From NCBI GenBank assembly GCA_905193585.1, contig CAJJPG010000010.1:1-29120 (forward strand): a stretch of 29,120 bases of DNA. The letters run 5' to 3'. The DNA is from an uncultured Oscillospiraceae bacterium (GTDB lineage Bacteria > Bacillota > Clostridia > Oscillospirales > Acutalibacteraceae). The notes under the pieces are model-generated. The model was not told the origin of the DNA. It saw only the letters and a program-made list of their open reading frames with translations, and did not search any database. Of this stretch, positions 8,069 through 17,339 are shown piece by piece (positions within the stretch are counted from its first letter, which is position 1; every line of letters begins with the position of its first letter). A program made the translations under genes and the position numbers.

Positions 8069-9058
8069 ATGCGTATTGCAGTTGACGCTTTCGGCGGCGA
8101 TAACGCGCCGCTTGAAATAATAAAGGGCGCGGCGCTTGCCGCACGGGAATATTCGGTGGATATTACCCTTACGGGCAATGAAAAAACCATAAGGGAAATA
8201 ATAGCCCGCGAGGGTCTTGAATTTGCGGGCGATCTTAAAATAATTGATACCGACGACGTGATTTCAATGCACGACGAGCCCACATCGCTTGTGAAAGCCC
8301 ACAAGGAAAGCTCAATGGCAAAGGCGTTTTACGAGTTGGCGGATGGCAGAGCCGACGCCTTTGTTTCCGCGGGTTCAACGGGCGCCGTGGTAGTGGGCGG
8401 CACGCTTATAGTAAAGCGCATTAAGGGCATAAAGCGCCCCGCGCTTGCAGGGCTTATTCCCGCACCCGGCGGTACATATATGCTTATGGATATGGGCGCA
8501 AACGCCGATTGCCGCCCCGAAATGCTCTGCCAGTTCGGGGTAATGGCAAGCGTTTATATGGAAAACGTGGAGGGTAGGAAAAACCCGAAAATAGGGCTTT
8601 TGAATATCGGCACGGAGGATACAAAGGGCGGCGAGCTGCAAAAGGCGGCGTATAATCTTATGAAGGAGGCGCCCATAAACTTTGTGGGCAATATAGAATC
8701 GCGCGAAATGCCAAAGGGCGTGTGCGACGCGGTTATAACCGACGGCTTTACGGGAAATATCGCTTTGAAACTTATAGAAGGCACTGTTTCAACCCTTTTC
8801 GGGCTTATAAAGCAGGTGTTTTACAAAAGCCTTAAAAACAAGCTTGCGGCGCTTACCGTAAAGGGCGATTTAGGCTCGCTTAAAAGCATGATGGACAGCT
8901 CCGAGGTGGGCGGCGCGCCGCTTATGGGCGTTCGCGGCACGGTTATAAAGGCGCACGGCAATTCGGACGCAAAGGCTGTAAAGAACGCGATAGGTCAGGC
9001 GGTCAAATTTACCGAGACCGACGTGGTGGGTAAAATTTCCGCCTCGCTTTCAGAATAA
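8069..9058 (+). CDS. plsX: Phosphate acyltransferase PlsX
   Basis: PlsX converts acyl-ACP to acyl-phosphate, the acyl donor for PlsY in the first step of glycerophospholipid synthesis, and is a peripheral membrane protein. The product begins MRIAVDAFGGDNAP, the family signature, and contains SAGSTGAVVVGG near 100, MDMGANADCRPE, and ITDGFTGNIALK near 225. I chose ATG at 8069 (329 aa) because it matches the family start; a GTG at 8063 closer to GGAGGA (8054-8059) would add MK and overlap the trmFO stop. In many Firmicutes plsX is followed by fabD, fabG or acpP before rnc; here rnc follows directly. Confidence 0.95.
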   Translation: MRIAVDAFGGDNAPLEIIKGAALAAREYSVDITLTGNEKTIREIIAREGLEFAGDLKIIDTDDVISMHDEPTSLVKAHKESSMAKAFYELADGRADAFVSAGSTGAVVVGGTLIVKRIKGIKRPALAGLIPAPGGTYMLMDMGANADCRPEMLCQFGVMASVYMENVEGRKNPKIGLLNIGTEDTKGGELQKAAYNLMKEAPINFVGNIESREMPKGVCDAVITDGFTGNIALKLIEGTVSTLFGLIKQVFYKSLKNKLAALTVKGDLGSLKSMMDSSEVGGAPLMGVRGTVIKAHGNSDAKAVKNAIGQAVKFTETDVVGKISASLSE

Positions 9059-9077
9059 AAAAGAAGGAAAAACAAAA

Positions 9078-9758
9078 ATGGAAGGCTTAGAAGAAAAATT
9101 AGGCTATAAATTTAAAAATATCGATTTGCTTAAAAACGCGCTTACCCATTCCTCATACGCAAACGAGGTGCGCGGCGGCTTTTCTTCAAACGAAAGGCTG
9201 GAATTTTTGGGGGATTCGGTGCTTTCTATTATAGTATCGGATTATATTTACAGGCATTACCGCTCCCTGCCCGAGGGCGAGCTTACGAAATTAAGGGCTT
9301 CGCTTGTGTGCGAAAAATCGCTCTGCGCCTTTTCAAGAGAGCTTGAACTCGGGAAATACCTTATGCTCGGCAAGGGCGAGGATAAGGGCGGCGGAAGAGA
9401 GCGCGACTCTATTTTAGCCGACGCGTTTGAGGCGGTGCTTGCCGCAATTTATCTTGACGGCGGAATGGAGCCCGCAAAGCGCCATGTTATGAACTTTGTT
9501 TTAAGGGAGCTAAAGCACACCGACGACGAGGTTTTCAAGGACTACAAAACCGCCTTGCAAGAAATAATTCAGCGCAACCCCGAAGAAAGCGTTAATTATG
9601 TTCTTACGGGCACCAGCGGCCCCGACCACGATAAAAGCTTTGAGGTTGAGGTGCGCCTTAATTCCAATGTTATAGGCATAGGAATCGGCAAAAACAAAAA
9701 GCAAGCCGAGCAAATGGCGGCAAAAGAGGCACTTAGGCTTATGGGTGCCGAAATATGA
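9078..9758 (+). CDS. rnc: Ribonuclease III
   Basis: RNase III cuts double-stranded RNA, including the 30S rRNA precursor. The 226-aa protein has the catalytic domain with the signature NERLEFLGDS at 38-47 and the second acidic cluster DSILADAFEAVLAAIY near 110, followed from about residue 155 by a double-stranded RNA-binding domain ending KKQAEQMAAKEAL. GAAGGA lies at 9062-9067 before the ATG. It lies 19 bases after plsX and overlaps the next gene by an ATGA tetranucleotide. Confidence 0.96.
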   Translation: MEGLEEKLGYKFKNIDLLKNALTHSSYANEVRGGFSSNERLEFLGDSVLSIIVSDYIYRHYRSLPEGELTKLRASLVCEKSLCAFSRELELGKYLMLGKGEDKGGGRERDSILADAFEAVLAAIYLDGGMEPAKRHVMNFVLRELKHTDDEVFKDYKTALQEIIQRNPEESVNYVLTGTSGPDHDKSFEVEVRLNSNVIGIGIGKNKKQAEQMAAKEALRLMGAEI

Positions 9759-10750
9759 GCCGAAAGCACTCTAATATATCAATTTTTGTGCCGCACATAG
9801 GCTGCCCCAATAAATGCAGCTTTTGCAACCAGCGCTATATAACGGGCGCCTGCAAGGGCCCGGGTGCGGACGACGTGGGCGCGGCGGTAGCGGCGGCGCA
9901 AAGCAGTAAAAATTATGACCCCGCCACCACCGAAATTGCCTTTTTCGGCGGCAGCTTTACCGCAATTAACCGCAACTATATGACCGACCTTTTAGAGGCA
10001 GCGGCGGTTTTTGTGCGCGAGGGGTTGGTACGCGGAATCAGAATTTCCACCCGCCCCGACGCGATAGACGATGAAATACTGGGCATTTTAAAGGGCTACG
10101 GTGTGACCTCTATTGAGCTTGGCGCGCAGAGCATGAACGACCGCGTGCTCAAAATGAACAACCGCGGTCACACGGTAAGAGATGTTGAATACGCCTCTGC
10201 CCTTATAAAGCGGCACGGCTTTGAATTGGGGCTGCAAATGATGACGGGGCTTTACGGCGACAGTGATTCATCTGCAATTCATACCGCCGAAAAACTCATT
10301 GCCCTGCACCCCGATACGGTAAGAATTTACCCCACCATAGTATTAAAGGATACCGATTTAGCCGCGCTTTACGCCGATAATATTTACAAGCCGCAAACGC
10401 TCGATAAAGCAGTCAAATTAGCGGCGGAGCTTTACACTATGTTTGAAGAAAACGGTGTGAGGGTAATAAGGCTCGGGCTGCACTCAATTGAGGAAAAGGC
10501 GTATATAGCAGGCCCGTGGCACCCCGCGTTTAGCGAGCTTTGCCAATCGCAGATAATGCTGACGGGTGTGCTTAAAAGCCTTAAAGATAAAGGAAATTAT
10601 ATAATTTATGTAGCCCCCGGGTGCGTTTCCAAAATGACGGGGCAGAAAAGGAAAAACCTTATTTTCCTTGCGGGAAAGGGTTATAACTGCCGCGTGAGGG
10701 AGGACAAAGCCCTTACGGGACTTAATTTCAGAACAGAAAGAGAAGTGTGA
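9755..10750 (+). CDS. Elp3-like radical SAM protein without acetyltransferase domain
   Basis: The protein has a radical SAM cluster motif CPNKCSFC with cysteines 17, 21 and 24, which would hold a 4Fe-4S cluster, followed by IAFFGGSFTAI near 69 and GAQSMNDRVLKMNNRGH near 131, both typical of the elongator (Elp3/COG1243-like) branch. At 331 aa it lacks the acetyltransferase domain of true Elp3. Homologues are commonly found next to rnc and smc in clostridia, but their substrate is not settled as far as I know; RNA modification is a reasonable guess from the family and the neighbours. It overlaps rnc by four bases (ATGA) and ends in a GTGA overlapping a possible smc start, so it is clearly in the operon. 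Confidence 0.85.
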   Translation: MSRKHSNISIFVPHIGCPNKCSFCNQRYITGACKGPGADDVGAAVAAAQSSKNYDPATTEIAFFGGSFTAINRNYMTDLLEAAAVFVREGLVRGIRISTRPDAIDDEILGILKGYGVTSIELGAQSMNDRVLKMNNRGHTVRDVEYASALIKRHGFELGLQMMTGLYGDSDSSAIHTAEKLIALHPDTVRIYPTIVLKDTDLAALYADNIYKPQTLDKAVKLAAELYTMFEENGVRVIRLGLHSIEEKAYIAGPWHPAFSELCQSQIMLTGVLKSLKDKGNYIIYVAPGCVSKMTGQKRKNLIFLAGKGYNCRVREDKALTGLNFRTEREV

Positions 10751-10755
10751 CAAAA

Positions 10756-13700
10756 ATGCTGTTAAGCTCCATTCAGATACAGGGCTTTAAATCCTTTGCC
10801 GATAAAACGGTACTCAAATTCGGCAAGGGCATAACCGCGGTTGTAGGCCCTAACGGCAGCGGCAAGAGTAATATATCCGATGCGGTGCGCTGGGTGCTCG
10901 GCGAGCAGTCTACCAAAAGTCTGCGCGGGCAGTCTATGGAGGACGTAATTTTCGGCGGCACCGAGACCCGCCGCCCGCACGGCTACTGCGAGGTCACGCT
11001 TAATATAGATAATTCCGACAGAACACTTAATTTCGATAACGATACCGTTGCCGTTACCCGCCGCTACTATCGCTCGCACGAGAGCGAATACGCCATAAAC
11101 GGCGTTTCGGTGCGCCTTAAGGATATTCACGAGCTTTTTATGGACACGGGACTCGGGCGCGACGGCTACTCTATGATAGGTCAGGGCAAAATTGATAATA
11201 TAATCAGCTCAAAATCGGACGAACGCCGCGATATTTTCGAAGAGGCGGCGGGAATTTCAAAATACCGCTACAGAAAATCGGACGCGGAAAGAAAGCTTAC
11301 CGCCGCAGAGGATAACCTTTTAAGGCTACACGATATTTCGGACGAGCTTGAGGCGCGCGTTGGTCCCCTTAAAGAGCAAAGCGCAAAGGCGCAGAAATTT
11401 TTGGAGCTTTCCGACCGCAAAAAAGAGCTTGAAATAGGGCTTTGGATTCACACGCTTGATAATTCAAAGGAAGTCTTGCGCGCGCAGGAAAGCAAAATTG
11501 CCGCGGCGCAGCTTGCTTACAGAGAAATTGACGAGGAATTGAGCAGCTTTGACCGCCGCTCAGAAGAAAATACGGCGTATTTTGCCCGCCTTACTTCGGA
11601 TATTGAGGGGGAGCGGCTCAATATTTCGCGCCTGAATGAGGAAATTCTCAAAAACGACGGCGCGATAACGGTTATTAAAAACGATATGGAGCACAACCGT
11701 CAATCCTTTGAGCGCTTGCAGGCAGAGGCAGAGCAACTGGGCATTTCGGATGCGGCTGCGGCGCAGGAAATTGAAAAAAGACAAGCCGCGGCAGACGAGA
11801 AAAAGGCGCAAAAGGCGGAGACAGAGCAGAGACTTGCAGAGCTTGAAAAGCACCTTTCGGATCTGCTTACAAGCAGCGAGAATATATCCCGCAAAATAGA
11901 AAACGAGGTTAAGCGTCTGAACGCCTTAACTGCCGAAAGCGCCGATAAGCGCGTGGAAATGGTAACGGCGGAAAGCGCCGCCGAGGAGACTGTTTCCCGC
12001 CGCGAAAACGCGGGGCAGCAGATAGCGGAATACACGGAACAGCTTGATAAACTGACAGAGGAATTTAACGAGACCCAGAAGCTGATACAGAATATTGAGG
12101 AAGAAATTATAAGCCGCCAAAACGCCGTAAAGGGCTATGAGCTGCGCCTTACCTCTAAAAAAGAGGCTGCCGAAAAAATTAAAGCGGAGCTTGAAGAAAA
12201 ACGGCTTGACGCAGAGGAAAAGCGCCGCAGGGCGAAAATTCTGCGCGACCTTGAAAACAGTATGGAGGGGTTCAGCCACTCTGTAAAGGAGATTGTAAAG
12301 CAGGCGGAAACGGGCACTTTGCGCGGCATTTGCGGTCCTGTTTCAAAGCTTATAAGTGTGGAAAAGCAGTACGGCGTAGCGGTGGAAACCGCGCTTGCCG
12401 CCGCTATACAGAACATAATAGTTGAAACCGAGGCGGACGCAAAGCGGGCTATAGGCTACCTTAAATCTACGGGGGGCGGCAGGGCTACGTTTTTACCCGT
12501 AGCCACCATAAAGTCGCGCGAATTTAAAGAGCACGGCTTTGAAGATATGGCGGGCTTTGTGGGCATTGCGAGCGACCTTGTGGAAACCGATAACAAATAC
12601 CGCGAAATAATTAAATATCTGCTCGGCGCCGTTGTTGTGACCGAGGATATTGACTCCGCCGCGGCAATAGCAAAAAAATTCGGCTACCGCATAAAGGTTG
12701 TATCTCTTGACGGGCAGATTGTAAACCCCGGCGGCTCGCTTACGGGCGGCTCGCTTACCAAAAACGCGGGGCTTATTAACCGCGCGGCGGATATTAAGGC
12801 ACTTGAAGAAAAAGCCGAGAGCCTAAAGCAGAAAACGGCGGAGCTTGAGGAAAAGCTGCGGGAGGCAGAGGAGTCAGCCGCGGCGGTAAACGCCGATATA
12901 ACCGCGGTGCGCGCGGAAATTACCACCGCCAATGAGGATAAAATAAGGGCGCTTGCCGAGCTGCGCCGAATAGGCGACCTTAAAACATCTGCCGACGGCG
13001 CAATAAAGCAGCTGACCGCCGAAAAGGGCAGCTATGATGAAAAGCTTAAGCAGCTAAAGGAGACTGCCGCAGCGGCGGCAAGGGCTATTGCCGAGCTTGA
13101 TAAGCAGAAAAACGAGGTTCAGGCAAGCGTAACCGATATGACGGGCGGCAGGGATAACCTTAACGCCGACCGCGAAGAGTCAGCCGAGCAAATAACCGCC
13201 CTAAAGCTTAATATAATAGAAGTGCAAAAGGATATTGAGGCGGCGGATAATTCGGTTGCGGCGCTTAAAGACTCGGTAAGCGGCAGGGCGCAAAGGCTTA
13301 AATCAATTTCTGCGGAAACAGAGCAGCTGAATGTGGCAAACAGCGCGTTAGAGCAGAAAATTCAGGATACCGAAAGCGCTACCGCGGCTTTAAGGGAGCA
13401 GATAAAGCAATCGGAAAACAATATAAACGAAATGCTTGAAAAACGCGACCAAACCGAAAAGGCGGGTGTTGAGCTACGCTCGGGCGAGCGCGAAAAAACC
13501 GCGCTGCGCGAGAAAACGGGCGGGGAGTTAGCCCGCCTTACAGAGCGGCGCGAGGTGATGCTGCGCGAATATGACGACGTTATAAAGCAGCTTTACGATG
13601 AATACCAGCTTACCCGCAGCGAGGCTGAAAAAATAGGCGTTGCAATCGATAAGCCCGCAGAGGCTAAAAAGAGCCTTGCCGAAATAAAGGCTAAAATACG

Positions 13701-14334
13701 CTCGCTCGGCAGTGTTAATGTTTCGGCGATTGAGGAATATAAGGAGGTAAGCGAGCGGTACGAGTTTATGTCGGCGCAGATAAACGACGTGGAGACCACC
13801 CGCGCCGAGCTGCACAAGCTCATAAACCAGCTTACCCACCAAATGCAGGATATTTTCACCGAGGGCTTCGGCAGGATAAACGAGAACTTCCGCAAGACCT
13901 TTACCGAGCTTTTCGGCGGCGGCAGCGCAAGCCTTACCCTTTCCGACCCCGAAAACGTGCTTGAAAGCGGAATTGATATAAACGTTAAGCTGCCGGGTAA
14001 AAACGTGCCGAGCCTTGACGGACTTTCGGGCGGCGAAAAGGCGCTTATAGCCCTTTCAATATACTTTGCAATAATGCGTGTAAACGCGCCGCCGTTCTGC
14101 TTCCTTGACGAGGTGGACACCGCGCTTGACGATATAAACGTTGACCGCTTTGCCGATTATATGAAAAAATCGGGCTTTGCCACGCAGTTTATCTGCGTAA
14201 CGCACCGCCGCGGCACAATGGAGGCGGCAGATATGCTTTACGGTGTTACAATGCAGGAAAAGGGCATAACAAAGCTTATTGAGCTGAATGTAGCGGAGCT
14301 TGAAAAAACGTTATTGCAGAACAAGGGCGCGTAA
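10756..14334 (+). CDS. smc: Chromosome segregation protein SMC
   Basis: SMC forms a ring with ScpA and ScpB that compacts and segregates the chromosome. The protein of about 1192 aa has a Walker A GPNGSGKSN at 31-39, a first long coiled coil (about 170-500), a hinge near 510-640 (GICGPVSKLISVE through NPGGSLTGGSLT), a second coiled coil, and the C-terminal head with the ABC signature LSGGEKALIALS near 1090 and Walker B FLDEVDTALDD. ATG at 10756 gives MLLSSIQIQGFKSFADK, which aligns with known SMC starts; GTG at 10747 would add three residues and overlap the previous stop. scpA and scpB are not in the window. It is followed after 26 bases by ftsY, the usual order. Confidence 0.97.
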   Translation: MLLSSIQIQGFKSFADKTVLKFGKGITAVVGPNGSGKSNISDAVRWVLGEQSTKSLRGQSMEDVIFGGTETRRPHGYCEVTLNIDNSDRTLNFDNDTVAVTRRYYRSHESEYAINGVSVRLKDIHELFMDTGLGRDGYSMIGQGKIDNIISSKSDERRDIFEEAAGISKYRYRKSDAERKLTAAEDNLLRLHDISDELEARVGPLKEQSAKAQKFLELSDRKKELEIGLWIHTLDNSKEVLRAQESKIAAAQLAYREIDEELSSFDRRSEENTAYFARLTSDIEGERLNISRLNEEILKNDGAITVIKNDMEHNRQSFERLQAEAEQLGISDAAAAQEIEKRQAAADEKKAQKAETEQRLAELEKHLSDLLTSSENISRKIENEVKRLNALTAESADKRVEMVTAESAAEETVSRRENAGQQIAEYTEQLDKLTEEFNETQKLIQNIEEEIISRQNAVKGYELRLTSKKEAAEKIKAELEEKRLDAEEKRRRAKILRDLENSMEGFSHSVKEIVKQAETGTLRGICGPVSKLISVEKQYGVAVETALAAAIQNIIVETEADAKRAIGYLKSTGGGRATFLPVATIKSREFKEHGFEDMAGFVGIASDLVETDNKYREIIKYLLGAVVVTEDIDSAAAIAKKFGYRIKVVSLDGQIVNPGGSLTGGSLTKNAGLINRAADIKALEEKAESLKQKTAELEEKLREAEESAAAVNADITAVRAEITTANEDKIRALAELRRIGDLKTSADGAIKQLTAEKGSYDEKLKQLKETAAAAARAIAELDKQKNEVQASVTDMTGGRDNLNADREESAEQITALKLNIIEVQKDIEAADNSVAALKDSVSGRAQRLKSISAETEQLNVANSALEQKIQDTESATAALREQIKQSENNINEMLEKRDQTEKAGVELRSGEREKTALREKTGGELARLTERREVMLREYDDVIKQLYDEYQLTRSEAEKIGVAIDKPAEAKKSLAEIKAKIRSLGSVNVSAIEEYKEVSERYEFMSAQINDVETTRAELHKLINQLTHQMQDIFTEGFGRINENFRKTFTELFGGGSASLTLSDPENVLESGIDINVKLPGKNVPSLDGLSGGEKALIALSIYFAIMRVNAPPFCFLDEVDTALDDINVDRFADYMKKSGFATQFICVTHRRGTMEAADMLYGVTMQEKGITKLIELNVAELEKTLLQNKGA

Positions 14335-14360
14335 AATTTATTTCCGAAAGCAGGGTTAAA

Positions 14361-15269
14361 ATGGGATTTTTCAGTAAAATTAAGCAGGGTCTTCAAAAAA
14401 CGAGAGACTCAATTGCAAACGGCGTAAACAGCGTTATAAACAGCTTTACCAAAATTGACGAGGAGCTGTTTGAGGAGCTTGAAGAAACGCTTGTAATGTC
14501 TGATATAGGCGTCACGACGGCGGGCGAAATATGCGAAAAGCTGCGGCACAAAATAAAAGAAACGGGAGCGACCGACCCCAACGAAATTAAGGGTATGCTA
14601 AAGGAAATAATAGCCGAAATGCTGGGCGAAAACGAGGGGTTAAGGCTTGAAACCAAGCCCTCGGTAATACTGGTTATAGGCGTAAACGGCGTTGGCAAGA
14701 CTACCTCAATAGGTAAGCTTGCTTCACAGCTTAAAAGGTACGGCAAAAACGTAGTGCTCGGCGCGGCGGACACCTTCCGCGCGGCGGCTATTGACCAACT
14801 GGGCATCTGGGCGGAGCGCGCGGGCGTTGCAATGGTGAAAAGCCTTGAGGGCACAGACCCCGCCTCGGTTGTATTTGATACAATAGCCTCGGCTAAATCA
14901 AAGGGGGCGGACGTTATTATCTGCGATACCGCAGGCAGGCTGCACAATAAGAAAAACCTTATGGATGAGCTTGCAAAAATATACCGCGTTATAGGCAGAG
15001 AACTGCCCGATTCATCGGTTGAAACATTGCTTGTGCTTGACGCGGCGACGGGGCAAAACGCCGTTAACCAGGCGCGTGAGTTTTCAAACGTTGCAAATAT
15101 TACGGGAATTATTTTAACAAAGCTTGACGGAACGGCAAAGGGCGGTATAATAGTAGCTATAAAGAACGAGCTTGGCATACCGGTGAAATATGTCGGCGTG
15201 GGCGAGGGAATTGACGATTTGCAGCCCTTTGACGCCGCCGAATTTGCCGACGGAATTTTCGGGGAGTAA
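14361..15269 (+). CDS. ftsY: Signal recognition particle receptor FtsY
   Basis: FtsY receives ribosome-SRP complexes at the membrane and hands them to SecYEG. The 302-aa protein has the N domain (about 1-95) and the G domain with P-loop GVNGVGKTT (107-115), the GAADTFRAAAIDQL insertion element, DTAGR (189-193), TKLDGTAKGG (253-262) and a final DLQPFDAAEFADGIF. The long acidic A domain of E. coli FtsY is absent, as in most Firmicutes; the amphipathic start MGFFSKIKQGLQKT is the likely membrane-targeting helix. It follows smc, as in Bacillus. Confidence 0.97.
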   Translation: MGFFSKIKQGLQKTRDSIANGVNSVINSFTKIDEELFEELEETLVMSDIGVTTAGEICEKLRHKIKETGATDPNEIKGMLKEIIAEMLGENEGLRLETKPSVILVIGVNGVGKTTSIGKLASQLKRYGKNVVLGAADTFRAAAIDQLGIWAERAGVAMVKSLEGTDPASVVFDTIASAKSKGADVIICDTAGRLHNKKNLMDELAKIYRVIGRELPDSSVETLLVLDAATGQNAVNQAREFSNVANITGIILTKLDGTAKGGIIVAIKNELGIPVKYVGVGEGIDDLQPFDAAEFADGIFGE

Positions 15270-15272
15270 AAA

Positions 15273-15860
15273 ATGAAAATATTTATTGCAACCAAAAACC
15301 ACCATAAATTAGAAGAGCTTGAAAGAATTTTAAAGCCCATGGGCTTTGAGGTGCTCAGTGAAAACGACCTTGAAAGCCCGCTGCCCGAGGTTGAGGAAAC
15401 GGGCAAGACCTATGAGGAAAACGCGCTTTTAAAAGCGTACTCGGGGCTTAAGGTGACGGGCATTACAACCGTGGCGGATGATTCGGGCTTAAGCGTTGAT
15501 ATTTTAGACGGCGCGCCGGGGCTTTACTCTGCGCGGTACTCAGGCAGCGGCGCTACCTATTCTTCAAATAACGAAAAACTTTTGGCGGCGCTGAAAGATG
15601 TGCCGCGTGATAAAAGAACCGCAACATTTGTTTCAGCTATTGCCTGCGTTTTCCCCGACGGCAGAAAATTCACCGTAAGGGGCGAGTGCAAAGGCTACGT
15701 GGCAGAGGAATGTCACGGCAGCGGCGGCTTCGGCTATGACCCGCTGTTTATATGCTCTGCGGGCTGCTACGCCGAAATGACCGCGGAGGAAAAGGACAGG
15801 GTAAGCCACCGCGGAAACGCCCTGCGGCTTTTTAAGGAAGAGCTTAAAAAATATATTTGA
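15273..15860 (+). CDS. rdgB: XTP/dITP pyrophosphatase (RdgB/HAM1 family)
   Basis: The enzyme hydrolyses non-canonical purine nucleoside triphosphates (XTP, dITP, ITP) to monophosphates and keeps them out of DNA and RNA. The 195-aa product has the family pattern: IATKNHHKLEEL at the start, TGKTYEENALLKA near 47, DDSGLSVDILDGAPGLYSARY near 69, and GFGYDPLF then SHRGNALRLF near the end. Its ATG comes three bases after the ftsY stop, with GGGGAG inside the ftsY tail as ribosome-binding site. Confidence 0.94.
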   Translation: MKIFIATKNHHKLEELERILKPMGFEVLSENDLESPLPEVEETGKTYEENALLKAYSGLKVTGITTVADDSGLSVDILDGAPGLYSARYSGSGATYSSNNEKLLAALKDVPRDKRTATFVSAIACVFPDGRKFTVRGECKGYVAEECHGSGGFGYDPLFICSAGCYAEMTAEEKDRVSHRGNALRLFKEELKKYI

Positions 15861-15874
15861 TTCGGAGAAGAAAA

Positions 15875-16168
15875 ATGTTAAACAGCAGACAAAGAGCACA
15901 ATTACGCGGGCTTGCAAACAGCCTTGATACAATTTTTCAGGTAGGAAAGGGCGGCGTTACCGAAAACACGGTAAAGCAGGTTGACGACGCGCTTGAGGCG
16001 CGCGAGCTTATAAAGCTGCGCGTGCTTGAAACAAGCCCGGTTTCCTCCCGCGAGGCGGCGGATGAAATTGCCGAAAAAACACACTCGGACGTGGTGCAGG
16101 TAATAGGCACGCGATTTGTGCTTTACAGGGAAAGCCGAGATAACAAGCAAATAAGGCTTGTGAAATAA
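15875..16168 (+). CDS. yhbY: YhbY-family (CRM domain) RNA-binding protein
   Basis: A 97-aa single CRM-domain protein; relatives associate with pre-50S ribosomal particles and are thought to help assembly. It begins MLNSRQRAQLRGLANSL and has the conserved QVGKGGVTENTV loop near 24-35, followed by LIKLRVLE and the final VQVIGTRFVLYR. GGAGAAG at 15864-15870 supports the ATG at 15875; an in-frame TTG at 15857 would overlap the previous stop and is less likely. Its stop shares one base with the nadD start. The yhbY-nadD-yqeK-rsfS order is conserved in Firmicutes. Confidence 0.94.
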   Translation: MLNSRQRAQLRGLANSLDTIFQVGKGGVTENTVKQVDDALEARELIKLRVLETSPVSSREAADEIAEKTHSDVVQVIGTRFVLYRESRDNKQIRLVK

Positions 16169-16761
16169 TGGGAATTACCGCGATTTTCGGCGGAACCTTT
16201 AACCCGCCGCATATAGGGCATTACGAAATGATGCGTTCGCTTGAAAACAACCCCGATATTGAAGAAATTATGCTGCTGCCCGACCGTATACCGCCGCATA
16301 AGGTGTGCGATTTTTTAGCGTCGGACGCAGACCGCATAAATATGTGCAGGCTGCTTTCGGCGGATTTTAAAAAAGCCGCCCTTTGCCTTATAGAATTTGA
16401 GCGCGAGGGCAAAAGCTATTCTATTGATACGGTAAGGCTTTTAAAGCGGAAATACCCGCAAAAAAGCTTTGCGTTTGTGTGCGGCGGCGATATGCTTATA
16501 TCTTTTGATAAATGGTATAAATATGAGGAGCTTTTGCGGGAAATACCCTTTATAGTATTTCGGCGCGAGGGGTGCGACGGCGAGGAATTTGACCGCCGCG
16601 CGGAGTATTTTATATCACTCGGGATGAATCTTACAGTGCCTAATGACAAAATACCAGCCGTTTCTTCAACCTTTATAAGGAACAACGCGGAAAAGGCGCG
16701 GGAATATTTGCCCAAGCCTATTTATGAGTATATTAAGAACGGGGGAATTTACCGTGTGTGA
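16168..16761 (+). CDS. nadD: Nicotinate-nucleotide adenylyltransferase
   Basis: NadD adenylates nicotinate mononucleotide to deamido-NAD with ATP, a shared late step of NAD synthesis. The 197-aa protein has the nucleotidyltransferase motif GGTFNPPHIGH (8-18, with the HxGH of this superfamily), FVCGGDMLISFDKWYKYEEL near 110 and the C-terminal SSTFIR motif near 168. Its ATG overlaps the yhbY stop by one base and its 3' end overlaps yqeK by eight bases, so translation of the three genes is probably coupled. Confidence 0.95.
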   Translation: MGITAIFGGTFNPPHIGHYEMMRSLENNPDIEEIMLLPDRIPPHKVCDFLASDADRINMCRLLSADFKKAALCLIEFEREGKSYSIDTVRLLKRKYPQKSFAFVCGGDMLISFDKWYKYEELLREIPFIVFRREGCDGEEFDRRAEYFISLGMNLTVPNDKIPAVSSTFIRNNAEKAREYLPKPIYEYIKNGGIYRV

Positions 16762-17326
16762 AAATAAAACCGATTACGAGGCTTTAAAGCTGATTTTAAA
16801 GCAGCGGCTTAACGAAAAGCGGTATTATCATTCGCTATGCGTGGCGGACGAGGCAAAGCGCCTTGCGGAAAAATACGGCGGAAACGCCGAAAAGGCGTAT
16901 CTTGCGGGGCTTTTGCACGATATAACCAAAAATGCCCCTGAGGCAGAGCACTTGAAAATCTTTGCTGATTTTGGTATAATACCGAATGAAATAGAAAAAG
17001 GCGCCGAAAAGCTGTGGCACGCAATGTCGGGAGCAGCATATGCAGAGCATATTTTGGGAATAAAGGACCCCGAGATAATAGACGCGATACGCTATCACAC
17101 CACGGCAAAGGCGAATATGTCGCTACTGGCTAAAATTCTTTACCTTGCGGACTTTACATCAGCCGACCGCGATTATGAGGATGTGGACGTAATACGCGAA
17201 TATGTGGACGAATCGCTCCAAAAGGCGTTTGTTTACGCGCTGCAGTATTCCATAAAGGATTTGGTAGAGCAGGCGCGCGCGGTGCATCTTGATACCGTGG
17301 CGGCATACAACGAAGCGGTGCTTTGA
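16754..17326 (+). CDS. yqeK: HD-domain protein YqeK, probable symmetrical diadenosine tetraphosphatase
   Basis: YqeK-type HD phosphohydrolases split Ap4A into two ADP and so remove alarmone-like dinucleotides. The protein has YHSLCVADEAKRLAEKYG near 23, the paired LLHDITK holding the HD metal ligands, then AMSGAAYAEHILGI and AIRYHTT, which supply further histidines. GTG at 16754 is chosen as the start because GGGGG (16741-16745) lies eight bases upstream; it gives 190 aa. An ATG at 16724 would add ten residues and extend the overlap with nadD without a good ribosome-binding site. Confidence 0.92.
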   Translation: MCENKTDYEALKLILKQRLNEKRYYHSLCVADEAKRLAEKYGGNAEKAYLAGLLHDITKNAPEAEHLKIFADFGIIPNEIEKGAEKLWHAMSGAAYAEHILGIKDPEIIDAIRYHTTAKANMSLLAKILYLADFTSADRDYEDVDVIREYVDESLQKAFVYALQYSIKDLVEQARAVHLDTVAAYNEAVL

Positions 17327-17339
17327 AATCGGTGAAATT

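Noticed and set aside
14393..15406. 337-aa open frame on the - strand opposite ftsY
   Set aside because: It is the antisense shadow of ftsY, serine-rich and low in complexity, without a start site or a recognisable domain.
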